Below, one piece after another: positions 1-8,140 of a DNA stretch of 64,000 nucleotides. The notes below the pieces were generated by a model. That model did no database searches, was not told where the DNA came from, and was given only the letters and a program-made list of their open reading frames with translations. Position 1 is the stretch's first letter, and each line of letters begins with the position of its first letter. The stretch comes from Paenibacillus taichungensis (GTDB lineage: Bacteria > Bacillota > Bacilli > Paenibacillales > Paenibacillaceae): contig NZ_JABMCC010000118.1 in assembly GCF_013359905.1 (NCBI RefSeq), positions 434,001 to 498,000 on the forward strand, written 5' to 3'. The translations under genes were made by a program, and so were the position numbers.

Positions 1-1169
1 TCTGGTTTGGATACTTGAAGCTCATATCCTTCACGACGCATATTTTCAATCAGGATACCTAAGTGAAGCTCACCACGTCCAGAAACGACAAATGCATCCG
101 GGCTATCCGTTTCGTCAACACGAAGGGAAACGTCTGTTTCCAATTCTTTTAACAAACGCTCACGAAGTTTACGGGAAGTTACCCATTTACCTTCACGACC
201 TGCGAATGGACTGTTGTTCACGAGGAACGTCATTTGCAGTGTAGGCTCATCAATTTTCAAAACTGGAAGTGCTTCAGGATTGTTTGGATCAGCGATGGTT
301 TCACCAATGTTGATGTCCTTGATTCCTGCAATCGCGACGATGTCACCTGCTCCTGCTTCTTCCGTCTCAATACGTTTGAGACCCTGGAAACCGAACAGTT
401 TCTCGATACGTGCAGTTTTGCTCTTACCATCACGCATAATAACCGTTACCGATTGTCCTTGACGGATCACACCGCGGTTAACACGACCAATGGCAATACG
501 GCCAAGGTATTCATTGTAGTCCATCAAAGTAACGAGGAATTGAAGTGGTTCTTCAACATTTTCGGTAGGGTGTGGGATGTGACTAACGATGGTATTGTAG
601 ATCGCCATCATGTTGTCATCCTGTTTAGCAGGATCACTTTCCATGCTGGATGTTCCGTTCAATGCGGAAGCATATACAACAGGGAATTCAAGTTGTTGAT
701 CGTTGGCACCCAGTTCAATGAACAGGTCCAATACTTCATCAATTACCTCAGCCGGACGAGCCGCTGGACGGTCAATTTTGTTTACAACAACGATAGGTGT
801 AAGGTTGTGCTCCAGTGCTTTACGCAATACAAATTTCGTTTGCGGCATACATCCTTCATAAGCATCAACAACGAGCAATACGCCGTCAACCATTTTCATG
901 ATACGTTCCACTTCACCACCGAAGTCGGCGTGTCCTGGTGTATCCACAATATTGATCAGGTAATCTTTATAGGTAATAGCTGTGTTTTTGGCCAGAATCG
1001 TAATACCGCGTTCACGCTCCAAATCGTTGGAGTCCATTGCGCGCTCCTGTACCGTTTCGTGATCACGGAAAGTACCGGATTGCTGGAGCAACTTGTCGAC
1101 GAGCGTTGTTTTCCCGTGGTCGACGTGGGCAATAATCGCAATATTGCGAATGTGTTCTCTTGAATGCAT
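1..1169 (-). CDS. typA: Translational GTPase TypA/BipA, 3' end outside the window
   Basis: TypA/BipA is a ribosome-binding GTPase of the EF-G family that helps 50S assembly and growth under cold or stress. Direct translation from the ATG at 1169 gives an N-terminal G domain with the P-loop AHVDHGKTTL (residues about 13-22), the switch motif RGITI, the G3 motif DTPGHADFGGE and the G4 motif NKIDRP. A beta-barrel domain 2 follows, and the visible part ends in the G-R-G-E-L-H-L-G-I segment of domain III. About 389 codons are visible of an expected 610 or so; the C-terminal part is lost at the window edge. The nearest Shine-Dalgarno (AAGGA) is 14 nt upstream, rather far. The ATG at 1182 is closer to it but out of frame, so 1169 is the only in-frame choice. 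The family is certain; the exact start is very likely. Confidence 0.95.
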   Translation of the reverse strand, partial: MHSREHIRNIAIIAHVDHGKTTLVDKLLQQSGTFRDHETVQERAMDSNDLERERGITILAKNTAITYKDYLINIVDTPGHADFGGEVERIMKMVDGVLLVVDAYEGCMPQTKFVLRKALEHNLTPIVVVNKIDRPAARPAEVIDEVLDLFIELGANDQQLEFPVVYASALNGTSSMESDPAKQDDNMMAIYNTIVSHIPHPTENVEEPLQFLVTLMDYNEYLGRIAIGRVNRGVIRQGQSVTVIMRDGKSKTARIEKLFGFQGLKRIETEEAGAGDIVAIAGIKDINIGETIADPNNPEALPVLKIDEPTLQMTFLVNNSPFAGREGKWVTSRKLRERLLKELETDVSLRVDETDSPDAFVVSGRGELHLGILIENMRREGYELQVSKP

Positions 1170-1250
1170 GGTTTGTATCCATATCCTTTCCAATTTCAAT
1201 TCTTATCTACTAAACTTCCCGCAAATTCGCAGGTTACTCACCCAAAATAA

Positions 1251-1271
1251 GCGTCGGTGATATCCCGACGC
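1251..1271 (-). promoter_or_regulatory. Leader hairpin in the typA 5' UTR
   Basis: A perfect 7-bp inverted repeat (GCGTCGG at 1251-1257, CCGACGC at 1265-1271) sits just downstream of the predicted typA transcription start and is followed in the RNA by a short U-rich stretch (TTATTTT). It could be a leader attenuator, a stabilising 5' hairpin or, less likely, the terminator of the gene at 1347-1841. Confidence 0.4.
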
Positions 1272-1288
1272 ATGCCTATATCCCTTAT

Positions 1289-1316
1289 ATTATAGTTGAT
1301 CATAGGTAAAAATCAA
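1289..1316 (-). promoter_or_regulatory. Sigma-A-type promoter of typA
   Basis: On the minus strand the -35 box TTGATT (1311-1316) and the -10 box TATAAT (1289-1294) are separated by 16 bp. The start would lie near 1282, giving a leader of roughly 110 nt before the typA ATG. Confidence 0.6.
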
Positions 1317-1346
1317 GATATTTCGCTTGAAAGACCGCTGGGAATG

Positions 1347-1841
1347 TTACCAGCCTCTCCCTTGGCGTCCTCGACCAAACAGCAACCACATCCCGCCTAC
1401 AATTAAAATTACTGCCAGAACGTAGATAATACCGGTGTGAAGCAGTGTAAATCCAAATAAAATAATTGAAAGGATGCCCACGCCCAATGCAACCGGAAGT
1501 ACCATTGCAGGTCTTCGATGATCAGCCAGTGCATATTCAAGCAAACCAACGGCAATTCCAAGCAAAAAAGCAGGCCACAGGTTGCTCATCAATCCGCTGC
1601 CCCATGTATTCGTGATTCCGAACAACAGACCATAGACGGTTAATGTTCCTGCTGGAACGAGTGACCATGATGGCGTGAGCCTTGCATAATATAATGCATG
1701 AAGAGCAATACCAGGCAACAAGATGAGCAAAGGCCAGAAGTGCCGTCCAATAAAGCCAAACACACCAAGTTTCCCGAGTAAAATTATTAAACCTGCAATA
1801 AAAATAAATATTCCGATTGCTTTTTCATTTCTCATCCTCAT
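1347..1841 (-). CDS. Small multipass membrane protein, LiaI/DUF5668-like
   Basis: A 164-residue, very hydrophobic protein with about five predicted membrane segments (residues 8-24, 32-50, 62-78, 85-105 and 112-155) and a short basic C-terminus rich in Gly and Arg. The opening pattern (charged N-terminus, G-I-F-I-F-I-A-G, then W-P-L-L-I-L-L-P-G-I) resembles the N-terminal membrane module of LiaF/LiaI and DUF5668 proteins, which are linked to cell-envelope stress in Firmicutes. The start at 1841 has GAGGTGA upstream; a second ATG two codons on is equally possible. It stands alone between typA and the TerC gene, with no sensor kinase or regulator beside it, so a role in envelope stress is inference only. 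Confidence 0.6.
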   Translation of the reverse strand: MRMRNEKAIGIFIFIAGLIILLGKLGVFGFIGRHFWPLLILLPGIALHALYYARLTPSWSLVPAGTLTVYGLLFGITNTWGSGLMSNLWPAFLLGIAVGLLEYALADHRRPAMVLPVALGVGILSIILFGFTLLHTGIIYVLAVILIVGGMWLLFGRGRQGRGW

Positions 1842-2066
1842 CTACAATCACCTCTTATAACATTTGGCTATGTACCCCGTAAGCTAAACTATAAACTTTC
1901 CATGATGACTGAATGTTCCCAGCCTTCTTCTAGTGTAGCCGATGTGTATACAAAAAACTACACTTTATGTCGTACTTCGCCTCTCTCCATTATCCTGTAT
2001 TACCCTAAAATGATCGGTCTATGACTTATTCAAGTTCACCCATTTCTTCTGAACAAATAAATACAG
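1842..2066. other. Intergenic stretch without a gene
   Basis: No coding region is supported here. It holds a 7-bp inverted repeat, AGTGTAG at 1932-1938 and CTACACT at 1958-1964, which could be an operator for the gene at 1347-1841 or chance. No convincing promoter was found. Confidence 0.3.
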
Positions 2067-2092
2067 CAAAAAACTGCCCTTTACGGGCAGTT
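2067..2092 (-). terminator. Intrinsic terminator of the minus-strand terC gene
   Basis: Stem AACTGCCC (2072-2079) with GGGCAGTT (2085-2092), loop of five bases, followed on the minus strand by six to seven T. It lies 38 bp after the stop of the gene at 2130-2789. Confidence 0.85.
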
Positions 2093-2129
2093 CGCCAGAA
2101 AATTCACATTTCCATTTGCTCAAATCAAC

Positions 2130-2789
2130 TTACACGTTTCGACGAACGAACTTGTGTGCTCCTCCAATGGCGATTACAAGACAAGCCATAGCTACAGGAA
2201 GCAGTGTATGTGCCTCAGCTGCCAAGCCACCAAGCCACTGTCCCAGCTTCGGATCATTCATCACCATCTCACCTGCTGTGAAGGCCAGAATACCTGAACC
2301 GGCAAATACCAGAATCGGAAACCGCTTCAACAAACCGACAATCAACCCGCTGCCCCACACCACAATCGGAATACTTATGGCAATCCCGATGACTGTAAGC
2401 GCCAAGTCCCCATCCGCGAGAGCAGCAATCGCGAGAACATTATCCAGACTCATGACAAAGTCAGCAATCAAAATAGTTTGGATCGCTTTCCAGGTCGTGG
2501 ACGCCTTACGAATATGTACTTCATCTTCATTCTGAAGCAGCAGCTTGACAGCAATCCAGAGCAACAGCAAACCGCCGGCAGCCTGAATAAAAGGAATACC
2601 CAACAGCAGTACGGCTGCAAAGGTTAACAAACAGCGCAAAACTACAGCGCCGAAAGCCCCCCACCATACCGCCTGCTTGCGCTGTCTCACCGGCAAATCC
2701 TTGCTTGCAAGCGCAATAACAACCGCATTATCTCCACTCAGAACCAGATTGATCATTAATATTTCGGTCAACAGCCATAGCGTATCCAT
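2130..2789 (-). CDS. TerC family integral membrane protein (copy 1)
   Basis: A 219-residue TerC-family membrane protein. The family exports metals, chiefly manganese, and in B. subtilis loads metals onto secreted enzymes (established for YkoY/MeeF and YceF/MeeY). The N-terminal NLVLSGDNAVVIALAS motif and the second acidic motif SLDNVLAIAAL (middle of the protein) are the paired Asp/Asn metal-site motifs; about seven membrane segments are visible. A longer reading frame runs up to 2975, but the ATG at 2789 has a strong G-rich Shine-Dalgarno (GGGGGGGAG), the upstream residues are not hydrophobic and they overlap the divergent gene, so 2789 is chosen. It is divergent from a paralogue starting 103 bp away. 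The substrate is inference. Confidence 0.85.
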   Translation of the reverse strand: MDTLWLLTEILMINLVLSGDNAVVIALASKDLPVRQRKQAVWWGAFGAVVLRCLLTFAAVLLLGIPFIQAAGGLLLLWIAVKLLLQNEDEVHIRKASTTWKAIQTILIADFVMSLDNVLAIAALADGDLALTVIGIAISIPIVVWGSGLIVGLLKRFPILVFAGSGILAFTAGEMVMNDPKLGQWLGGLAAEAHTLLPVAMACLVIAIGGAHKFVRRNV

Positions 2790-2892
2790 GCTTCTCCCCC
2801 CCACTCTAACTTGTATGTCAAAGTTGTCCATGCTATTCTTAAACGTTGAACAAGCTTTCTGAGGTTTGGATATATAGAAGGAGTGACATCGT

Positions 2893-3594
2893 ATGGAGCT
2901 GTTTAGCCCCGCTTTTTGGCTAGCGTTGTTGAACGTTGTATTTATTGATCTAATTCTGGCTGGCGATAATGCCATCGTGATTGGTCTCGCAGCTCGAAAT
3001 TTGCACCCTTCTGTGCAGAAAAGGGCGATTCTTTACGGAACAGGCGGCGCACTTTTAATTCGTATTGTAGCCACTGTGATTGTGCTCTGGCTGCTTAAAG
3101 TGCCTTGGCTGCTTCTTGTTGGGGGATTACTCCTGATCTGGATTGCGTACAAGCTATTGGCAGATCAAGGGGAAGAGCATTCGGATATCAAGGCTGGCAG
3201 TTCTCTCTGGGTAGCCGTGCGAACCATTGTCATTGCTGACGCTGCCATGGGACTGGATAACGTCATCGCCGTTGCTGGTGCAGCACAACAGCATTTGGTA
3301 CTGGTTATACTCGGACTGCTGATCAGTGTACCTATTATCGTGTGGGGCAGTACGTTGTTTATCAAATTAATTAACCGTTTCCCTTGGATTATTTATCTTG
3401 GAGCCATCGTGCTGGGATATACGGCTTCCAATATGATCACAGAGGAACACCGCCTTGTTCCTTTCTTCACTGAGCATCCTGCACTTAGAATCTTATTTAT
3501 CGTCCTCGTCACTGCTGGTGTCGTGTTTGCAGGATATCGTAAACGTGCAAGCAGCAATAAACCAGGTGGAGAGCGGCAGCATTCGTATTCCTAA
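2893..3594 (+). CDS. TerC family integral membrane protein (copy 2)
   Basis: A 233-residue TerC-family protein of the YjbE type, with the first motif DLILAGDNAIVIGLAA (residues about 19-34) and the second motif GLDNVIAVAGAA, both carrying the conserved Asp-Asn pair expected to bind a metal such as manganese. Seven hydrophobic segments and a short basic tail are visible. The start has AGAAGGAG 9 nt upstream. It is transcribed away from its paralogue at 2130-2789 and shares with it a 103-bp intergenic region in which I cannot identify a yybP-ykoY manganese riboswitch or a strong promoter. Two adjacent, divergent copies suggest a division of labour by metal condition, which is inference. Confidence 0.85.
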   Translation: MELFSPAFWLALLNVVFIDLILAGDNAIVIGLAARNLHPSVQKRAILYGTGGALLIRIVATVIVLWLLKVPWLLLVGGLLLIWIAYKLLADQGEEHSDIKAGSSLWVAVRTIVIADAAMGLDNVIAVAGAAQQHLVLVILGLLISVPIIVWGSTLFIKLINRFPWIIYLGAIVLGYTASNMITEEHRLVPFFTEHPALRILFIVLVTAGVVFAGYRKRASSNKPGGERQHSYS

Positions 3595-3631
3595 GCTTTA
3601 AATAAGTGAAATTCCCATCAGCCACAACCAT

Positions 3632-3670
3632 AAAAAGGACTGACCGATAATACATCGGTCAGTCCTTTTT
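3632..3670. terminator. Bidirectional intrinsic terminator
   Basis: A perfect 17-bp inverted repeat (3632-3648 and 3654-3670, core GGACTGACCGAT) with A and T runs at both ends lies between the convergent terC (plus) and thiI (minus) genes and can stop transcription from both sides. Confidence 0.9.
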
Positions 3671-3724
3671 CTTCATGCAGATAACATAGTGCTTATTATG
3701 TCATTCAATCCAGAATGAGGTTCC

Positions 3725-4969
3725 TCAAAACCACTCTTCTTTCATGTCATTAACTTCATCCTGTTGATTGGTTATCATAAAGTTTTCACCTGCATGCAGC
3801 GTAATTGTTTCTGTCTTCTCCACCGCCTGCTCCACCCATTCCGGTAGCTGACTCATAGTCGCTTCGATTTTGTCCACAATGCGAAGATTCGGGTTCGTTG
3901 TTGGGGATTTCGGTACAAAAAGAGTACAACAATCCTCATATGGCAAAATCGATATATCATACGTTCCGATCTGTTTGGACAGAGTAATAATCTCCTGCTT
4001 GTCCATCATGACAAGTGGTCGCAGCAACGGCAGATCCGTCGCACGTCCAATGACATTCATGCTTGGCAGGGTCTGGCTTGCTACCTGACCCAGACTATCT
4101 CCGGTAATCAGTGCAAGCGCACGTTCACGTTCAGCTAGCTTGGTTGCAATACGTAACATGGAGCGGCGCATCAGTGTGATGATCAAGTTATCCTGTCCCA
4201 GTTGGGTAAATGCTGTTTGAATTTCCGTAAAAGGAACCAGATGCAGCTTAATTGTGCCTGCATGATCAGCAAGTGCACGCGCCAAATCAATGACCTTTTC
4301 TTTGGCACGCTGGCTTGTGAACGGATAACTGTAAAAATGTACACATTCCACTTCCAGGCCTCTACGCATCGAAGACCATGCAGCTACAGGGCTGTCTATG
4401 CCACCCGATAATAACAGCATCGCTTTACCATTTGTACCCAAGGGAAATCCACCTACGGCCGGAATGACTTCACTGAAGATATACGTGCCCTGGTCCCTGA
4501 TTTCCACACGTAGTTCAATGTCAGGTTGACGCACGTCTACACTTAACTGCTGGAATTTCCGAAGAATCGGAGAACCCACTAGATGGTTCATTTCATGCGA
4601 AGAGTTGGGGAACTCTTTCCATACACGCCGCGCATTAACTTTGAATGTGGTACCGTCTTTGAATTCAGACTCTCTCTCATCCATAAAAGCAACGGCAGTC
4701 TCCACGATTTGATCAGTTTCAGATGGAGTCACTTTAACGGGACTGATCGACGTAACGCCGAATACTCGTTTCAGCACAGCAATCAGTTCTGTATGAGATT
4801 CACCACCCAGATCAACATACAACCGTCCAAACTCCTTCCGCAGACTTGCACCTGGGTAAGGTTTGAGCAGAGAACGTACCTGGGTGATGATTGTTTTTTC
4901 GAACCGGGCACGGTTTTTTCCTTTTAACATAAACTCTCCGAAGCGGAGAAGCAGCATATCATATTTCAT
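3725..4969 (-). CDS. thiI: tRNA 4-thiouridine synthase ThiI (no rhodanese domain)
   Basis: ThiI adenylates U8 of tRNA and replaces the oxygen with sulfur. The 414-residue protein has an N-terminal ferredoxin-like/THUMP region (about 1-165) starting with the typical LLRFGEFMLKGKNR, and a PP-loop ATPase domain with LLSGGIDSPVAAW (about 187-199). It lacks the C-terminal rhodanese domain of E. coli ThiI, as known for the Bacillus form. In that form the partner cysteine desulfurase NifZ hands over the sulfur directly. The gene starts 6 bp after the desulfurase stop (4976), which fits this pairing. A Cys-Cys pair in the segment EDCCTLFVPKSP matches the position of the conserved catalytic cysteine. 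Confidence in the function is high. Confidence 0.95.
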   Translation of the reverse strand: MKYDMLLLRFGEFMLKGKNRARFEKTIITQVRSLLKPYPGASLRKEFGRLYVDLGGESHTELIAVLKRVFGVTSISPVKVTPSETDQIVETAVAFMDERESEFKDGTTFKVNARRVWKEFPNSSHEMNHLVGSPILRKFQQLSVDVRQPDIELRVEIRDQGTYIFSEVIPAVGGFPLGTNGKAMLLLSGGIDSPVAAWSSMRRGLEVECVHFYSYPFTSQRAKEKVIDLARALADHAGTIKLHLVPFTEIQTAFTQLGQDNLIITLMRRSMLRIATKLAERERALALITGDSLGQVASQTLPSMNVIGRATDLPLLRPLVMMDKQEIITLSKQIGTYDISILPYEDCCTLFVPKSPTTNPNLRIVDKIEATMSQLPEWVEQAVEKTETITLHAGENFMITNQQDEVNDMKEEWF

Positions 4970-4975
4970 CTAAAA

Positions 4976-6124
4976 TCACATCCGCCTTTCCAACGGGCGC
5001 AGCTGCGCCACCATCTGATGTAAAGCCTGCTCCAGCAGTGCCACATCTTCTTCTGTATGTTCATCTCCAAGACTAATACGCAATCCACCAGCAGCACAAG
5101 CATTATCCCTGCCCATAGCAAGCAATACCCTGCTGGGTTCAGCCGATCGCGAAGAGCAAGCAGATTGTGTAGAAACAGTTACTCCAAGTTGTTCAAGGGT
5201 ATGCAGCGCCACTTCTGCCTTCATCCCAGGATAGGAAAAATGAACAATGTGCGGAGCACCCTCTTTACGACTATTTAACACAAGTCCGGGAATCGTATCT
5301 ATGACCTCCATAATACGATTTCGCAAAATCGTTGTACGTTGTGCAAAGTCAGCCTGACGTTCCGCAGCGAGACGCATCGCCTTCGCCATACCCACAAGCA
5401 AAGGTACGTTTTCAGTTCCCGCTCTCAGTCCCTGTTCTTGAGAACCCCCTGACAATAAAGGGGTAAGCTCCACTCCACTTCGTACGTAGAGAAGTCCAGC
5501 TCCTTTGGGACCACGAATCTTGTGAGCAGACAAGCTGTACAAATCTGCGCCCCATGCCGCAGGTTTAGCCTCTATCTTGCCAAAACCCTGCACGCCATCC
5601 ACATGAAAAAGCACCTTTGGTGCTTCCTTCTTCAGTCGTGCACCAATTTCAGCAATTGGATGTATCGCTCCTGTTTCATTGTTCACATGCATCAGACTCA
5701 CAAGCACCGTATCCGATCGTATAGCATCCATTGCCTGCTGGGCGCTAACCAGACCATCGGAATCCACGGGAAGCCAAGTGACCTCCCAGCCCCACTGCTG
5801 TAGCTGCACAAAACTCTCGTATACTGAAGCATGTTCCGTTGCAGTTGTAATGATGTGTTTGCCCCGAGACTGGTAATGTAATGCCGCCCCTTTAATAGCA
5901 AGATTGTTGCTCTCAGTTGCGCCTGAGGTAAATATGATTTCTTCTGGTTTCACATCAATGGCGGCGGCACAACCAGATCGCGCTCGGCGCAACAGTTGAT
6001 GGGCTCGCTCACCATATCCATGTATTGAAGACGGATTCCCATATTGGGCCTCCATAATCTCGGCCATTGTACGAACGACATCCGGATGAGGAGGCGTTGT
6101 TGCCGCATAATCAAAATATTTCAA
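4976..6124 (-). CDS. Cysteine desulfurase, NifS/IscS family, partner of ThiI
   Basis: A PLP enzyme that takes sulfur from cysteine to form a persulfide. Visible are the opening YFDYAATTPPHPDVV, the cofactor lysine in LSAHKIRGPKGAG and the active cysteine in STQSACSSRS near residue 330. The open frame extends to 6196, but the start chosen is a TTG at 6124. It has a strong AAGGAGGGG about 8 nt upstream and family members begin exactly here; the upstream ATG codons lack a Shine-Dalgarno and lie before a candidate promoter. The length is then 382 residues, normal for the family. It is followed at 6 bp by thiI, as nifZ-thiI in B. subtilis, so its main job is probably tRNA thiolation. Confidence 0.92.
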   Translation of the reverse strand: MKYFDYAATTPPHPDVVRTMAEIMEAQYGNPSSIHGYGERAHQLLRRARSGCAAAIDVKPEEIIFTSGATESNNLAIKGAALHYQSRGKHIITTATEHASVYESFVQLQQWGWEVTWLPVDSDGLVSAQQAMDAIRSDTVLVSLMHVNNETGAIHPIAEIGARLKKEAPKVLFHVDGVQGFGKIEAKPAAWGADLYSLSAHKIRGPKGAGLLYVRSGVELTPLLSGGSQEQGLRAGTENVPLLVGMAKAMRLAAERQADFAQRTTILRNRIMEVIDTIPGLVLNSRKEGAPHIVHFSYPGMKAEVALHTLEQLGVTVSTQSACSSRSAEPSRVLLAMGRDNACAAGGLRISLGDEHTEEDVALLEQALHQMVAQLRPLERRM

Positions 6125-6170
6125 ATGAGGTTCCCCTCCTTGTCTGTTCGTTGTGGAATCTACAGTGAGC

Positions 6171-6198
6171 ATTGTAACACGATCCCCGCTCAACACAA
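6171..6198 (-). promoter_or_regulatory. Candidate promoter of the nifS-thiI operon
   Basis: Minus-strand TTGTGT (6193-6198) and TACAAT (6171-6176) are separated by 16 bp. Transcription would start near 6165, which removes the upstream ATG codons and supports the TTG start at 6124. Confidence 0.45.
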
Positions 6199-6298
6199 AA
6201 AGACCAAACAGGAACTAAGCACATTTAAGGCTGCTGTTCCCGCGTTTGATCTCTTCCTGGACGTACTGTTGTGTTGCCATTTCTGTCGTTTATACCAT

Positions 6299-7060
6299 TT
6301 ATACCGTATATTTCGACTGTGCTTTCTCCACTTTGGAAATATAAGCCTGTGTTTCCGAAGGGAGGCGGTTAAGTACACTCATCAGTTCAGCGTCACTCGA
6401 TACACCCAGACTCGAAACCCGTCCCGGGCCGGCATTATAAGCAGCAAGTGCCATCTTCACCTCGCCACCAAAACGCTGAAGCTGGAGAGATAGGTATTTG
6501 GTTCCACCATCTATATTTTGAGCGGGATCGTAAGCGTTACTTACTCCCAACCCTGCTGCCGTACCATCCATCAACTGCATTAGTCCTTTGGCACCTGCGG
6601 AAGACACAACATTCGGATTGAAACCGGATTCAGTGTCAATGACCGCCTTGATCAATGATTCAGGCACCCCATATTTGGCGCTCGCCGAAGCAATCAAAGA
6701 TTCAAAATCAGTAGGAACAGATGCACTCGAATCCCCTGTTCCAGTATTTAACAGGGAAGATAAAGAAACCACATTACTGTTCGAGGAAGAAACAGAACTT
6801 GTATCTGGGTTATACATACTGCCCAGTTGCAGCCACAACAGACCGTCACTGGATCGTTTGGAGATCGCAGCAGAATTCACGTCTTCGCCAACGGTACCAG
6901 TATTGTTCAAAGTATTTGAATTCGTCCCGAGCAGCCCGTCCATCATACTGGCAAAATCCACTGTTGAAGCGGAGTTTCCGTCTGATGCATTTGTTTCGTT
7001 GAGACTATTGGACAATTGCAGTTCCAGCAACTGCCGCGACGCGCGCGGATCAATCTGCAT
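6299..7060 (-). CDS. Lytic transglycosylase (SLT domain)
   Basis: A 253-residue protein with a C-terminal SLT/goose-lysozyme-like domain (about 120-245) that cleaves peptidoglycan. Visible motifs are KAVIDTESGFNP with the catalytic Glu, the GAKGLMQLM segment, AAYNAGPGRV and the tail ETQAYISKV. The first 115 residues are Ser/Asn/Thr-rich and low in complexity. No signal peptide is apparent, as in the similar B. subtilis YjbJ, so export is not explained by the sequence. The start has GGGAG 12 nt upstream. It is a single-gene unit. Its specific wall process is unknown. Confidence 0.85.
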   Translation of the reverse strand: MQIDPRASRQLLELQLSNSLNETNASDGNSASTVDFASMMDGLLGTNSNTLNNTGTVGEDVNSAAISKRSSDGLLWLQLGSMYNPDTSSVSSSNSNVVSLSSLLNTGTGDSSASVPTDFESLIASASAKYGVPESLIKAVIDTESGFNPNVVSSAGAKGLMQLMDGTAAGLGVSNAYDPAQNIDGGTKYLSLQLQRFGGEVKMALAAYNAGPGRVSSLGVSSDAELMSVLNRLPSETQAYISKVEKAQSKYTV

Positions 7061-7183
7061 GAGTTATATTCACTCCCGTATAATGTAAACGTAGATTATG
7101 ACTTTATTCTACATTATTTTACAGAGAGGTTCCATTGTTTTCAAAAAAATAGACCGATCATACAACTTTATTTCGTAAATGCG

Positions 7184-7229
7184 AAAAAACCTTCTGCAAT
7201 CCCCATTTAATTAAGGTGGGAGCAGAAGG
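7184..7229 (-). terminator. Intrinsic terminator behind the DUF4190-like gene
   Basis: CCTTCTGC (7190-7197) pairs with GCAGAAGG (7222-7229), extended by CCCA/TGGG, with six T following on the minus strand. Confidence 0.8.
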
Positions 7230-7302
7230 CTGCAAATAATAAGCTCATATCCTGTTTGGTTAAGCACTTGTGTATTGCTTATTACATCATGTTTGTGCTT
7301 TA

Positions 7303-7722
7303 TTAACGGGCGAATGGAATCATGAAGAAATAGCTTAGTGTTGCCACTGCGCCAAGTCCGATGGACCACGCACCCGCCGTTTTCCGGCCATTGACGTAAG
7401 CATAGTAACCAAGTACCGCTGCAGCTGGACCAAGGACAATGGACCACATAAATAAGGATGCGATACCAAAGGCCAGACCCATATATCCGGAGATTCGGCC
7501 AGTAGATTTCATAACACCGTCTTCATCTTCACGCTTCACAGGGGTATGATCTGTTCTTTCCGTAGCTTCTGTTCGAATAGAACCTGTTGGGGGCGCTACC
7601 TCTGCGCCATACTCTTCTCTGTGGCTACGTCTTGGATAGTCTACACGCTGACGTTGCTTTTCATCTAACGGAGTCGTTTTTGGACGTTGGAACGATTGAT
7701 CATCTCTACGGTCATTATTCAT
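7303..7722 (-). CDS. Membrane protein with a DUF4190-like C-terminus
   Basis: A 139-residue protein with a strongly charged, disordered-looking N-terminal half (about 1-75, rich in Arg, Glu, Asp, Pro and Thr) followed by two or three membrane segments (about 80-135) in the pattern GYMGLAFGIASLFMW ... GPAAAVLGYYAYVNGRKTAGAWSIGLG, typical of DUF4190-type small membrane proteins. The frame is open to 7884, but the ATG at 7722 has GGAGGTG 8 nt upstream and is chosen. It is followed by its own terminator at 7184-7229. The function is unknown. Confidence 0.7.
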   Translation of the reverse strand: MNNDRRDDQSFQRPKTTPLDEKQRQRVDYPRRSHREEYGAEVAPPTGSIRTEATERTDHTPVKREDEDGVMKSTGRISGYMGLAFGIASLFMWSIVLGPAAAVLGYYAYVNGRKTAGAWSIGLGAVATLSYFFMIPFAR

Positions 7723-7756
7723 TGCAAAGCACCTCCATATAAATGGGAATGACTGC

Positions 7757-7975
7757 TCATTTCGGTTTGAATGTGTGACAGCAAGTCGCAGATGAAGTAC
7801 GGGCATGATCGTGATGATCGGAATCAAAAGTCTCTCCTGCAAATTCCTCATGTAAGCGACGGGTGGCATGTTGGTCGATGTCAATCATGATGGCATCAGC
7901 CTGGCAGAAATTGTTTTCTCCCCAGAAGTGGCAGTTAGCAACACTGCATTTGACGATCGGCTTCTCTTGGCTCAT
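7757..7975 (-). CDS. DUF1540 small cysteine-rich protein
   Basis: A 72-residue protein matching the DUF1540 pattern: VKCSVANCHFWGENNFCQADAIMI near the N-terminus, with three cysteines placed as in the family, and a further Cys pair at the C-terminus (ATCCHTF). Conserved Cys and His suggest metal binding, probably zinc (inference). The start chosen is the ATG at 7975 with GAGGTG upstream; a GTG three codons earlier overlaps the Shine-Dalgarno itself. It lies 34 bp upstream of the DUF4190-like gene and may be cotranscribed with it. Confidence 0.8.
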   Translation of the reverse strand: MSQEKPIVKCSVANCHFWGENNFCQADAIMIDIDQHATRRLHEEFAGETFDSDHHDHARTSSATCCHTFKPK

Positions 7976-8084
7976 TTTTATCACCTCGACATCTATTGTC
8001 TCCGCACCGCAAATCGGCTATTCTCCAACGAAATGCCAGATGATGACATGATCCTTTATCTATAATGCCAGTTAAAGAAAACGC

Positions 8085-8110
8085 AAAAAAACCGCCACAA
8101 GGGCGGTTTT
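8085..8110 (-). terminator. Intrinsic terminator of the ypuI-like gene
   Basis: AAAACCGCC (8088-8096) pairs with GGCGGTTTT (8102-8110), loop of five, with a run of seven T on the minus strand. Confidence 0.88.
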
Positions 8111-8140
8111 GTCCAATTCGTATATAAGTTGAAAATGTAA

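Noticed and set aside
214..1163. Long plus-strand open frames overlapping typA
   Set aside because: They are antisense shadows of the typA GTPase, which has clear motifs on the minus strand.
2790..2892. yybP-ykoY manganese riboswitch between the TerC genes
   Set aside because: The 103-bp space is short and I could not find the two conserved loop motifs.
2790..2975. N-terminal extension of the minus-strand TerC gene up to 2975
   Set aside because: It overlaps the divergent TerC gene, the extra residues have no hydrophobic segment and the Shine-Dalgarno lies at 2789.
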